Part shown: positions 43,469 through 49,450 of the stretch, piece after piece
Numbering within the stretch: the first letter of the stretch is position 1
Layout of the letters: every line of letters begins with the position of its first letter
From: Bacilli bacterium
Lineage (GTDB): Bacteria > Bacillota_I > Bacilli_A > RFN20 > CAG-288
Assembly (NCBI GenBank): GCA_022652945.1
Contig: JALCRV010000014.1
Span: 1-49,450, forward strand
Length of the DNA stretch: 49,450 nt
Direction: 5' to 3'
The notes under the pieces: model-generated
The model's database searches: none
Seen by the model: only the letters and a program-made list of their open reading frames with translations
What the model was told of the DNA's origin: nothing
Translations under genes and position numbers: made by a program

Positions 43469-44005
43469 GTGGAGAACTTGCATAATCCAGACAATTTATA
43501 CTATAAGAAGTTTGTTAACGAAGAGAATATCAAAGTAATTTCTGAATTTAAAATCAGGCAACATTTTTGGGTATATTATTTTTCTTTTTATGTATTCTGT
43601 GGTGCTATCCCATTGATTTTTACTTTTGTCGGCTTTAATTTTCAAAATCCCTTTGCTATTGGGATGTTTATTTGGAATTTGTTTTTGCTCTTTTGGCTTG
43701 TTTATTATTGTATAAGATTTAACCTAATTTGTTATAAATATAAAGTGTTTAAAAAGAAAATATCTTCCTATTTATTTTCCGCTGTGCCAATTATATTATC
43801 GATAGTGTTTTCAATATTACCTCTATGGACAACTACTTTTATAGCTGGAGAAAATGGATCTTTTTCAATTCGATTCAATCCTATTTTCTTTTTCTTTATC
43901 TTTTTGCCATTATACTTGGGATATCTAATCTATTGCTATTATGCATTTATGAAATGCTTTGGTAAATTTGCTAACAAGAAAAGCAGTGATGATAACTTCA
44001 ATTAA
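43469..44005 (+). CDS. four-helix membrane protein of unknown function
   Basis: The 178-residue protein starts with GTG after GGGAGTGG, which decides the start. Four hydrophobic segments follow (about residues 25-53, 58-85, 98-125 and 133-165), rich in Phe and Tyr. No family is recognised. It is AT-rich, unlike the GC-rich cargo further right. Its neighbours are the copy-1 repeat upstream and a terminator-like repeat downstream. Confidence 0.65.
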   Translation: MENLHNPDNLYYKKFVNEENIKVISEFKIRQHFWVYYFSFYVFCGAIPLIFTFVGFNFQNPFAIGMFIWNLFLLFWLVYYCIRFNLICYKYKVFKKKISSYLFSAVPIILSIVFSILPLWTTTFIAGENGSFSIRFNPIFFFFIFLPLYLGYLIYCYYAFMKCFGKFANKKSSDDNFN

Positions 44006-44331
44006 TCAAACTAGAATCGTTTATTAAAGGAATCCAAAATTCGATAGAGGTAGCTAAATGTTTTCGTTTGTCGTATCCTCCTTGCAGTAATGCAGGGGCT
44101 ATTTATGACTGACAAAAATGAAGCCAAAGATATTATTCCAAAACCCATAAGACAATCCTTCTTTGTGGAATAAAAGCTGTCCCTCATGAAAAGAATCAGA
44201 GAAGAACACATTTCACTGAGTGGGTTTATGAAAGCAGGTCCACCAACGGCGGGAGTAATTCTCGCCTTTTTCTTGTTATTTACAATGACATTTACAGTGA
44301 CATTTCGTTTAATAGGAAAAGGGCAATAACA
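44006..44331. other. intergenic region with a 33-codon hydrophobic ORF and terminator-like repeat
   Basis: About 325 bases. There is a small open frame at 44228-44329 (MKAGPPTAGVILAFFLLF and onward, a single hydrophobic helix) with no ribosome binding site I trust. It overlaps the repeat GTCCACCAACGGCGGGA with its hairpin. No RNA family is recognised. Confidence 0.4.
44238..44271 (+). repeat. GTCCACCAAC repeat with terminator hairpin, copy 1
   Basis: GTCCACCAAC is followed by GGCGGGA-GTAAT-TCTCGCC and five T. The same arrangement recurs at 49287-49319. The hairpin plus T-run looks like a terminator. Confidence 0.7.
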
Positions 44332-45675
44332 ATTAATATCGGGCAAAAAACTAAAACGATAGAATTCAAGAAATCAACCAGCGAATTAAAAGAAGCGATG
44401 GACAATCTTTCCGCCATACTAAATAAACATGTTGGTGGTGTTTTGTACCTTGGCGTGAAACCTAATGGAGACTTTTGCGGACAGCAAATAGGGAAAGAAA
44501 CCCTAAACCACGTTGCAACTTTTATTAAAACAGCAATTAAGCCAATGATTTACCCGACGATAGAGTTAAAAATCCTGGATGGTTTGCCTATTGTTAAAGT
44601 GACTTTTAATGGAACTGAAATCCCCTATTCGTCTTATGGAAGATACTTCAAAAGAGTTGTTGACCGATCCGAGGAAATGCTACCTCACGAACTTAAAACA
44701 GCAATGTTCAATTCGGATTATTCGTCTGCTTGGGAAAATAATCTCACCACTCATCCGACTGACGACGTTGATTTGAATGCTTTGCAGAAATTTTATGAGC
44801 AGTCCATTTCCAGTGGCCGCTTGGAGCCAATGGATTCGTATGATCCATCTAAACTTCTTCAATTGCTCGGTTTGGCTGAAAATGGGTTTCTAAATAACGC
44901 TGGTTTCTACCTTTTCTCTAAAAGTAGCCCCGTTGTCCTAAAAATGGCCGTATATGCTACCGATGAAAGAATCAATTTTATTGACATCAATCGAGTTGAG
45001 GACAATATCTATAACCTCATTGATACTGGAATGGGCTACGTGAAGGCTCACATCAACTGGTCCGTGTCCTATTCAGGGAAAAGTGCTGCTCGAGAGGAAA
45101 ACCCAGAAATTCCCGTTGAGGCCCTTCGCGAAATCGTCGTCAATGCGTTTGCACACGCCAATTATCGCGGCGATACGGAGCATGAAATTGACATCACGCC
45201 TTCTGTTGTAGAAATCTATAACCCCGGTGAATTTCCAAACAATTTAAAACCCGAGGATTTTTTGGAAGAGCAATTACCATCCATACCTCGAAATAGGAAA
45301 ATTCTGAATGTCTTGTACAGGTGTAAGGATGTCGAGATTCAAGGCACGGGGATTAGAAAAGCACTTCGCCTTTGCCAAGTGAATGGAATAAAAACAGACT
45401 ATGTCGATGGAAACATGGGATTCCGTTTTGTTTTTCATCGCAAAAATGTCACCCAAAATGTCACTGTAAAATTGTCTAAAACAGATTTGCTGGTGGTGAA
45501 GGTACTTCGAGAGCATCCTGAATATACACGAGAGGAAATATCCAAGGTCCTGAAAAAAAACTTACGGACTATCCAAAGATCAATCAACCATTTGAAAGCC
45601 GCAGGTAGAATCGTTCGAATCGGAAGCGACAAAGCTGGTTATTGGGAAATTCTTGAAAATACGCCAGTAGCTTGA
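44332..45675 (+). CDS. AlbA_2-type transcriptional regulator / ATP-dependent helicase-like protein; start codon unusual
   Basis: The domains are an AlbA_2 (Schlafen-like) DNA-binding domain, including EFKKS, GGVLYLGV and the GRYFKRV strand, a GHKL-like region RGDTEHEIDITPSVVEIYNPGEF with QGTGIRKALRLC, and a C-terminal winged HTH (YTREEISKVLKKNLRTIQRSINHL). The first ATG in frame is 44398, but that would cut off the conserved EFK segment. The coding frame continues upstream without ATG/GTG/TTG to an ATT at 44332, with AAAAGGG eight bases before it. I chose that ATT as the start; if ATG 44398 is used, the protein lacks its first 22 residues (425 aa). Possibly a regulator of mobile-element genes. 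Confidence 0.7.
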   Translation: MNIGQKTKTIEFKKSTSELKEAMDNLSAILNKHVGGVLYLGVKPNGDFCGQQIGKETLNHVATFIKTAIKPMIYPTIELKILDGLPIVKVTFNGTEIPYSSYGRYFKRVVDRSEEMLPHELKTAMFNSDYSSAWENNLTTHPTDDVDLNALQKFYEQSISSGRLEPMDSYDPSKLLQLLGLAENGFLNNAGFYLFSKSSPVVLKMAVYATDERINFIDINRVEDNIYNLIDTGMGYVKAHINWSVSYSGKSAAREENPEIPVEALREIVVNAFAHANYRGDTEHEIDITPSVVEIYNPGEFPNNLKPEDFLEEQLPSIPRNRKILNVLYRCKDVEIQGTGIRKALRLCQVNGIKTDYVDGNMGFRFVFHRKNVTQNVTVKLSKTDLLVVKVLREHPEYTREEISKVLKKNLRTIQRSINHLKAAGRIVRIGSDKAGYWEILENTPVA

Positions 45676-45850
45676 TAAATTGCGATTTGTTCCGCCGCCT
45701 CTTCGGATTATCGGCAAAGATATTTGTGCTTGCTTAATGCTGCCGAAAATAGTCGACAAAAAGCGCATAAATCCATCGATTATAGTCGACTTCAATGCAA
45801 GAAATACACAATTAGAAAGTGATGAAAACAGCAAAAAATACATAATTTGA

Positions 45851-46066
45851 ACGAAGATTCGCCTCCACGACCTCCGTCATTCCTGCGCGACCCTGCTTAG
45901 GCACGAGGGGGTGCCGATGGAGGACATCCAGAAGTGGCTAGGCCATTCCGAAATCACCACGACCGAAGGGATCTACGCCCACTTCGACGATACCCAGAAC
46001 GTCAAGACGCTCGCCAAGATCTCTGGCGCGTTGGATGGGAAGCCCAACCAAGGAGAGATGAAATGA
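45851..46066 (+). pseudogene. tyrosine recombinase (integrase) C-terminal fragment
   Basis: A frame of about 71 codons opens right after an in-frame TGA and encodes the end of a phage-type integrase: HDLRHSCATLLRHEG (catalytic H-x-x-R), WLGHSEITTTEGIY (His/Ser box) and the catalytic tyrosine in IYAHF. The N-terminal core-binding region and the first catalytic arginine are missing, and there is no start codon or ribosome binding site. It is the broken integrase of the island. A related C-terminal stretch is at 48513-48608. Confidence 0.8.
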
Positions 46067-46069
46067 ACG

Positions 46070-46099
46070 AAGGCCGCTCAACGACGGGCGGCCTTTTTT
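46070..46099 (+). terminator. terminator after the integrase fragment
   Basis: GGCCGC (46072-46077) and GCGGCC (46088-46093), followed by six T, come directly after the stop codon. A degraded version (GGCTGC/GGTGGC) follows the second recombinase-like tail at about 48610-48650. Confidence 0.75.
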
Positions 46100-46237
46100 G
46101 TCCGGATGCGGGGCGGGATTGCGCATACTTTTCGGGAAAGAAGGGAACCGTTCCATCAAGCCAAGACTGTCTCAGCTTTATCCTCGAGCAGCTGTCTTCT
46201 TTGCCCTGCATCCCCTATCGGCGGGAACCGAAATCAA

Positions 46238-46266
46238 TTGACAATGGTGCGAAATCGCACTATAAT
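46238..46266 (+). promoter_or_regulatory. consensus promoter with inverted-repeat operator for the MarR operon
   Basis: TTGACA (46238-46243) and TATAAT (46261-46266) are 17 bases apart, both perfect consensus. The spacer holds GTGCGA-AA-TCGCAC (46247-46260), an inverted repeat covering almost the entire spacer. A MarR dimer bound there would block RNA polymerase, consistent with autorepression. Confidence 0.75.
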
Positions 46267-46296
46267 TTATCCGAATTGAAAGGACGCGAGGGAAAG

Positions 46297-46746
46297 ATGG
46301 ACAACTCTGAGATGTCGAGGATGATGGACAGACTGAACGGCTATTTGGCTGATGTGGAGAACTGCTATTTGAGAATCGCCAAAGCAAACGGAATGTCCTA
46401 CAACGGGCTGATGCTCCTCATCATGATGGACAGGTCGGAGTATCTGACGCAGAAGGACGTCTGCGATGCCCTGTACCTTTCAAAATCGACCGTCCACAGC
46501 ATCATTTTGGATTTGGTCAAGAGAGGGCTTCTCACATTGGGAAACGGCCGAAACAACAAGGAAAAGAAGATCTCCGCGACCGAAGAAGGCAAAGCCCTGA
46601 TCGAAAAGGCATCGAAAGAAACATCGAGGATAGAGAACAGCACCCTGGGTTCCATCGCGCCCGGCAGGCTGGAAGAATTTACCGCCATCGCCGAAGAGCT
46701 TTCCGCCAACATGGTAAAAGAAACCGAAGAGCAATATGAAAAATAG
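46297..46746 (+). CDS. MarR-family transcriptional regulator
   Basis: The 149-residue protein has the winged HTH of MarR: MDRSEYLTQKDVCDALYLSKSTVHSIILDLVKRGLLTLGNGRNNKEKKI, with the wing DxR/K turn as NNKEKKISATEEG. N- and C-terminal helices form the dimer. I chose ATG 46297, preceded by GAGGGAAAG, because upstream extension of the open frame overlaps the integrase fragment and lacks coding character. It is first in an operon with the membrane acyltransferase and GNAT genes and probably controls them through the palindrome in its promoter. The gene is GC-richer than the chromosomal part of the window. Confidence 0.85.
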   Translation: MDNSEMSRMMDRLNGYLADVENCYLRIAKANGMSYNGLMLLIMMDRSEYLTQKDVCDALYLSKSTVHSIILDLVKRGLLTLGNGRNNKEKKISATEEGKALIEKASKETSRIENSTLGSIAPGRLEEFTAIAEELSANMVKETEEQYEK

Positions 46747-47845
46747 CTTAAGCCTCCCCGTGTTTTCGAATGAAGAGGTCAATGCGAAGCGCCAGTTCGA
46801 GTACGACGTCGCCAAGGCTTTCGCGATTGTCTTCATGATTCTCGTCCACACCGTGGACCAGATCACGGCAGGAGAGGGGGCTTTGTATTGCGCGATCGAG
46901 TTCTTCGGGTGCGCGCCTTCGGCTTGCGTTTTCATGATGTCGATGGGGCTCGGGATCGTGTTTACCAGGCATCGTTCGCCCAGGGATTTCCTCCTAAGAG
47001 GGGCCAAACTCCTGATCGCCGCCTATCTGCTGAACTTCTTCAGAGAGACCCTGCTCTTGATCCTGGGAAACGCACTGAACGTCGAAAACGACTACCAAGG
47101 CGTCTCGCTCTATGCGTCCCTCATGGCCGTCGACATCCTCCATTTCGCCGGGCTCTCCTTCCTGTTCGTGGCTTTGTGCGAGAGGCTGAAGCTGAAGAAT
47201 TGGGCGGTCCTGCTGATCGCCATCGCCTTCAGCGGAATCAGCAATCTGTGCCTGGGCGCGTTCGGCGGGCTCTCCGAATACGCGCAATACCCGTTGGGGC
47301 TGCTGTTCTACGCGAACAGCGAGACCTGCTTCCCGTTCTTCGCCTGGTTCATCTACCCCGCGATCGGCATGTGCCTGGGGTCGCTATTGAGGCACGTGAG
47401 CGACAAGAACAGGTTCTACGCCTGCATCTTCGCGCTCGGCGCTTCGTCTCTGTTCCTGGTTTCTTCCGGGTGCGCCGCCCTCAACATCGACATTGCCGGA
47501 TTGTTCATGACGACGAAGTATTACATGCAGGACCTAGTCACCCTGATGTGGTGCCTAAGCCTCGTCTTCACGCTGCTGCCTCTGTACTATTGGCTCTCGC
47601 TGGTCGTCAGAGGGAAGGCGAAGGACGGGGTTGAGTATTTGTCGGCCAACGTGAACTTGATCTACATCGTCCAATGGCTGGTCATCTGCTATTTCATCGC
47701 GGTACTCGAGATCTTTGACGTCGGCACCTTCCCAACGTGGGCCGGGGCGGGAATCGGCGTCCTCATCATGGCGGCGTGCCTGCTAATCAGCATCGGGGTA
47801 AACAAGATAAAGCAAAACGTAAAGAAGGCAAAGTCCCATGAATGA
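46736..47845 (+). CDS. membrane acyltransferase-like protein (HGSNAT/DUF1624 or acyltransferase-3-like)
   Basis: The 369-residue protein has about 10-11 hydrophobic helices. It opens with RQFEYDVAKAFAIVFMILVHTVDQ, resembling the R..E.D..K..AI..M...H signature of the membrane acyltransferase group that includes DUF1624/HGSNAT and OafA types, and later has CVFMMSMGLGIVFTR. The histidine in LVH would be the acyl-transfer residue by family analogy. The acceptor is unknown; an acetyl- or acyl-modified surface glycan or lipid is possible. It overlaps marR by 11 bases and the GNAT gene by eight. Codon usage is clearly GC-rich, which suggests transfer. Confidence 0.7.
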   Translation: MKNSLSLPVFSNEEVNAKRQFEYDVAKAFAIVFMILVHTVDQITAGEGALYCAIEFFGCAPSACVFMMSMGLGIVFTRHRSPRDFLLRGAKLLIAAYLLNFFRETLLLILGNALNVENDYQGVSLYASLMAVDILHFAGLSFLFVALCERLKLKNWAVLLIAIAFSGISNLCLGAFGGLSEYAQYPLGLLFYANSETCFPFFAWFIYPAIGMCLGSLLRHVSDKNRFYACIFALGASSLFLVSSGCAALNIDIAGLFMTTKYYMQDLVTLMWCLSLVFTLLPLYYWLSLVVRGKAKDGVEYLSANVNLIYIVQWLVICYFIAVLEIFDVGTFPTWAGAGIGVLIMAACLLISIGVNKIKQNVKKAKSHE

Positions 47846-48452
47846 ACTGACGTTTTCCGATCTGAGGAAGAGAGACTACAAGAAAGTCATCGAGCTCGCC
47901 ATCAGGGGGATGAACTTCCGATGGTATTTGAAAGGCCGCTTGCCCCTAAAGATGTACGGGAAGTATTTCTTGTATCTCGAGCTGTCAAAAGCCTCGCAGG
48001 TCATCGCCTGCTATCGCGGCGAGGAGCTCGCGGGCCTGCTCTTGGCCGACATGAAGGGCGAGAGGAAATTCAAACTGAGCCCCCTCAAGCGGCTCTACGT
48101 GCGATTCATCGATTTCGTCCAGCACGCTTTCGTCAAAGGGGGCGTGGAGCCTTACGACGACGCCAACAGAGAAATGCTTGAGTCCTACGAAAGAAGCAAC
48201 GACCCCGACGGCGAAATCTGCTTTTTGGCCGCGAACAAGGATCTGGGCATGAAGGGCATCGGCACCGAATTGCTTGGGGAATTGGCGAAGAGGGAAAAAG
48301 GGAAGGAGATCTATCTCTTCACCGACACCGGCTGCACCTATCAATTCTATGAGCACCGGGGCTTTGAGAGGGCGGGGCAAAAAGATGTCGTGCTGGTCAT
48401 CAGCGGCCATCGGACCGACTTAACTTGCCTCTTATTTAGAAAAACGTTGTGA
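47838..48452 (+). CDS. GNAT-family N-acetyltransferase
   Basis: This 204-residue protein has a GNAT core in its C-terminal half: CFLAANKDLGMKGIGTELLGEL, containing the acetyl-CoA-binding G-x-G-x-G/A type loop, and DTGCTYQFYEHRGFERAGQ for the last motif. The N-terminal half is less conserved. The acceptor is not deducible. It is the last gene of the marR / acyltransferase / GNAT operon, with an eight-base overlap to the preceding gene. Confidence 0.85.
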   Translation: MNELTFSDLRKRDYKKVIELAIRGMNFRWYLKGRLPLKMYGKYFLYLELSKASQVIACYRGEELAGLLLADMKGERKFKLSPLKRLYVRFIDFVQHAFVKGGVEPYDDANREMLESYERSNDPDGEICFLAANKDLGMKGIGTELLGELAKREKGKEIYLFTDTGCTYQFYEHRGFERAGQKDVVLVISGHRTDLTCLLFRKTL

Positions 48453-48512
48453 AAAGTTCGGATTTTTGCGCGGCGTCTCTCTTGTATCCTCCGCTATTTC
48501 TTTTCCGAGCAG

Positions 48513-48608
48513 ATGAATGCCGCCTGGAGCGGCAGCGAGAAAGCCTGGGCTTTGAAAGCAATCGAGAACGCGCTGGACGGGAAGCCCAGCCAAAGCGAGA
48601 TGAAATGA
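48513..48608 (+). pseudogene. second recombinase-like C-terminal tail
   Basis: The end NALDGKPSQSEMK plus stop closely matches the integrase fragment's GALDGKPNQGEMK plus stop, and the following terminator-like bases also match. Only these 13 to 20 residues are related, so it appears to be the remnant of a duplicated or second integrase gene. Confidence 0.55.
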
Positions 48609-48861
48609 ACGAAGGCTGCTCTGATGACGGGTGGCTTTTCTTTTTTACTGATTCTTTTGAAAAAGCTTTATTCTAAAAGTCCAACGTGTTTGCGCAGTTG
48701 GTTGCTCGTTTTCTTTAGTTTGAAAGGGCAAGACTGTGATTGCTGCGGACGGGGCAAAGTGCGGACAAGCGTAAAAAGCATAGACGGCATCGATATTTAT
48801 CTTTATTTTTGCCTTGCTTTTACTCTTCCTTGGACCTATATTTGGAGCCAAGGAACAGGAG

Positions 48862-48992
48862 GCTGTTCCCAAAGGTTGGATTCCGCCCATCAGGTAGGCC
48901 GTTCCGAGGCATTCAAAAGGCTTCGTTCTTGGGAAGCGGACTTGTCCGCATTTCGTCCGCATTCGGTCCGCAAAACACCGGAAAAGGGGATT
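48862..48992 (+). repeat. dispersed repeat with internal hairpin, copy 2
   Basis: This matches 43271-43390 and carries the same GCGGAC-TT-GTCCGC hairpin. Compared with copy 1 it has about 11 extra bases (a duplicated GTCCGCATTC-like unit) and a few substitutions. Confidence 0.8.
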
Positions 48993-49110
48993 CCATCCCC
49001 GTACGAGGCGTTCCCACAGGTTCATGCGGACAAAGCAGAGAAACGAGCCAATTTCGGCACTTTCCGGTAAGAGGTTCCCCATCCTTCCAAGCCGTTCGAA
49101 AAAGACTTAG

Positions 49111-49168
49111 AGACTTAGGATCTGATGGTAACACATAGGAGTTCGAGTCTCCTTTGCCCCACCATTAA
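49111..49168 (+). repeat. attachment-site repeat, right copy (tRNA-Leu 3' fragment)
   Basis: A 58-nt copy of the 3' end of tRNA-Leu(TAG), identical to 41534-41591 except for A to T in the acceptor stem (TTTGCCCC for TTAGCCCC). It has no 5' half, so it is not a functional tRNA. Confidence 0.85.
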
Positions 49169-49450
49169 TATTGAATTTTTCCTAGAATAAGTTGTGATTT
49201 TGAGAATGGTTTGATTCGAGTAGATTGATAATCAGCCTTGATAAATGCGCCATTACATTAAGATGTAAGTGGACTTACGAAAGTATGTCCACCAACGGCG
49301 GGAATAAGTCTCGCCTTTTATTTTCGATAATTGCCATACTAAGCATCCGTTTTAAAACGATGAACCCGTCTTGAGGGCTATTTCCGCTTTTCAGGCAAGT
49401 AACTTTCACATCCGCCATCACGTTTATGCTATATTATGGGTGCCCGGGAA
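49169..49450. other. right flank without a supported gene
   Basis: About 280 bases outside the island. The only clear structure is the GTCCACCAAC/terminator repeat. A TGCTATATT (about 49428-49436), resembling an extended -10, lies near the very end and may serve a gene outside the window. Confidence 0.4.
49287..49319 (+). repeat. GTCCACCAAC repeat with terminator hairpin, copy 2
   Basis: GTCCACCAAC followed by GGCGGGA-ATAAG-TCTCGCC and TTTT matches copy 1 at 44238-44271. It is preceded by GTGGAC-...-GTCCAC (49269-49292), a second hairpin that is poorly kept in copy 1. Confidence 0.7.

Larger units (their letters stand above)
48453..49110. other. decayed right end of the island, no intact gene
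   Basis: About 660 bases. It contains the recombinase-like tail (48513-48608), a degraded terminator, and the second copy of the ~100-bp repeat. Long open frames on both strands here come from GC-rich repeat sequence and show no recognisable domain, ribosome binding site or codon bias. Confidence 0.6.
41534..49168. mobile_element. putative tRNA-Leu-integrated genomic island, decayed
   Basis: The boundaries are a 58-nt direct repeat: the 3' part of tRNA-Leu(TAG) at 41534-41591 and a copy at 49111-49168 with one mismatch. Tyrosine recombinases often integrate at the 3' end of tRNA genes and leave this kind of duplication. A truncated tyrosine recombinase (45851-46066), a similar recombinase-like tail at 48513-48608, cargo genes and a GC-richer central block (about 45860-48450) support the call. 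No complete integrase, relaxase or phage gene is present, so the element is probably immobile or composite. Confidence 0.7.

Noticed and set aside
44228-44329. 33-residue hydrophobic peptide as a type I toxin
   Set aside because: Size and hydrophobicity fit, but there is no ribosome binding site or antisense RNA promoter I can point to, and the frame lies over a terminator repeat; kept only as an observation.
45934-46296. Upstream extension of the MarR reading frame to 270 codons
   Set aside because: It overlaps the integrase fragment in another frame and crosses a terminator and the promoter; the ATG at 46297 has a suitable site and gives the normal MarR length.
46888-47634. 248-codon Arg-rich frame within the acyltransferase gene
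   Set aside because: It is a shadow frame caused by high GC in a gene with clear membrane-protein coding in another frame.
48624-49138. Long overlapping frames on both strands near the right attachment site
   Set aside because: They run through the dispersed repeat and part of the tRNA fragment, lack ribosome binding sites and show no domain.
49111-49168. Second tRNA-Leu gene
   Set aside because: Only the anticodon arm to the CCA end is present; the acceptor 5' strand and D-arm are missing, and the acceptor stem carries a mismatch.
1-49450. Recoding of TGA as tryptophan (Mollicutes-type code)
   Set aside because: Several recognised genes end at TGA with the expected length (for example rimI and the first gene of the surface operon), and Trp codons are TGG.

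Overview
The window looks like a chromosome segment of a low-to-moderate GC Firmicute of the Bacilli/Erysipelotrichia kind, probably an uncultured host-associated lineage. This is inferred from AGGAGG-type ribosome binding sites, YesMN-type regulation, a cre-like site, vitamin uptake by ECF S-components under FMN and TPP riboswitches, BspA-type leucine-rich surface proteins, and genes that end at TGA (so TGA is not recoded).

Region 1 (1-9224) handles sugars. It holds the 3' end of an alpha-L-rhamnosidase, a KDPG-aldolase-family enzyme and a complete ABC importer (fused double permease, ATPase, lipoprotein). A divergent YesM/YesN-like two-component pair follows, with a cre-like site in the shared promoter region. 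Then come tRNA-His and a Gfo/Idh/MocA oxidoreductase. Region 2 (9353-24767) is mostly housekeeping: a small membrane protein, a tandem HD / HD-GYP-like protein, a membrane protein of unknown function, a DUF402 protein, the tsaE-tsaB-rimI-tsaD cluster, asnS, acetolactate decarboxylase, a parA-parB-like-rluB set, an FMN riboswitch with ribU, a ferredoxin, two tRNA-Arg genes and a secreted Ig-like protein. Region 3 (24893-31696) holds tRNA-Leu(CAG), a second HD-GYP protein, a nucleotidyltransferase, a CPA2 antiporter, thiN, a TPP riboswitch with thiT, and a ferredoxin-NADP reductase-like protein.

Region 4 (about 32190-41324) is the most striking part. A GEMM-I (cyclic di-GMP class I-like) riboswitch lies directly upstream of three tightly packed genes. 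Their products are predicted to be exported or membrane-anchored proteins of 308, 1009 and 1658 residues; the last is a giant BspA-type LRR protein. Two HD-GYP-like proteins elsewhere in the window are candidate c-di-GMP enzymes or effectors. The inferred picture is a surface adhesion or biofilm module switched by a cyclic dinucleotide.

Region 5 (41505-49168) looks like a decayed integrative element. tRNA-Leu(TAG) is intact at one end, and the last 58 nt of that gene are repeated with one mismatch at 49111-49168. In between are a DUF4143 ATPase, a membrane protein, an AlbA_2-type regulator, a truncated tyrosine recombinase, a related recombinase-like tail and a roughly 100-bp dispersed repeat. 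There is also a visibly GC-richer MarR / membrane acyltransferase / GNAT operon, with a consensus promoter whose spacer contains an inverted repeat. The last 280 bases hold a terminator-like hairpin and no gene I can support.
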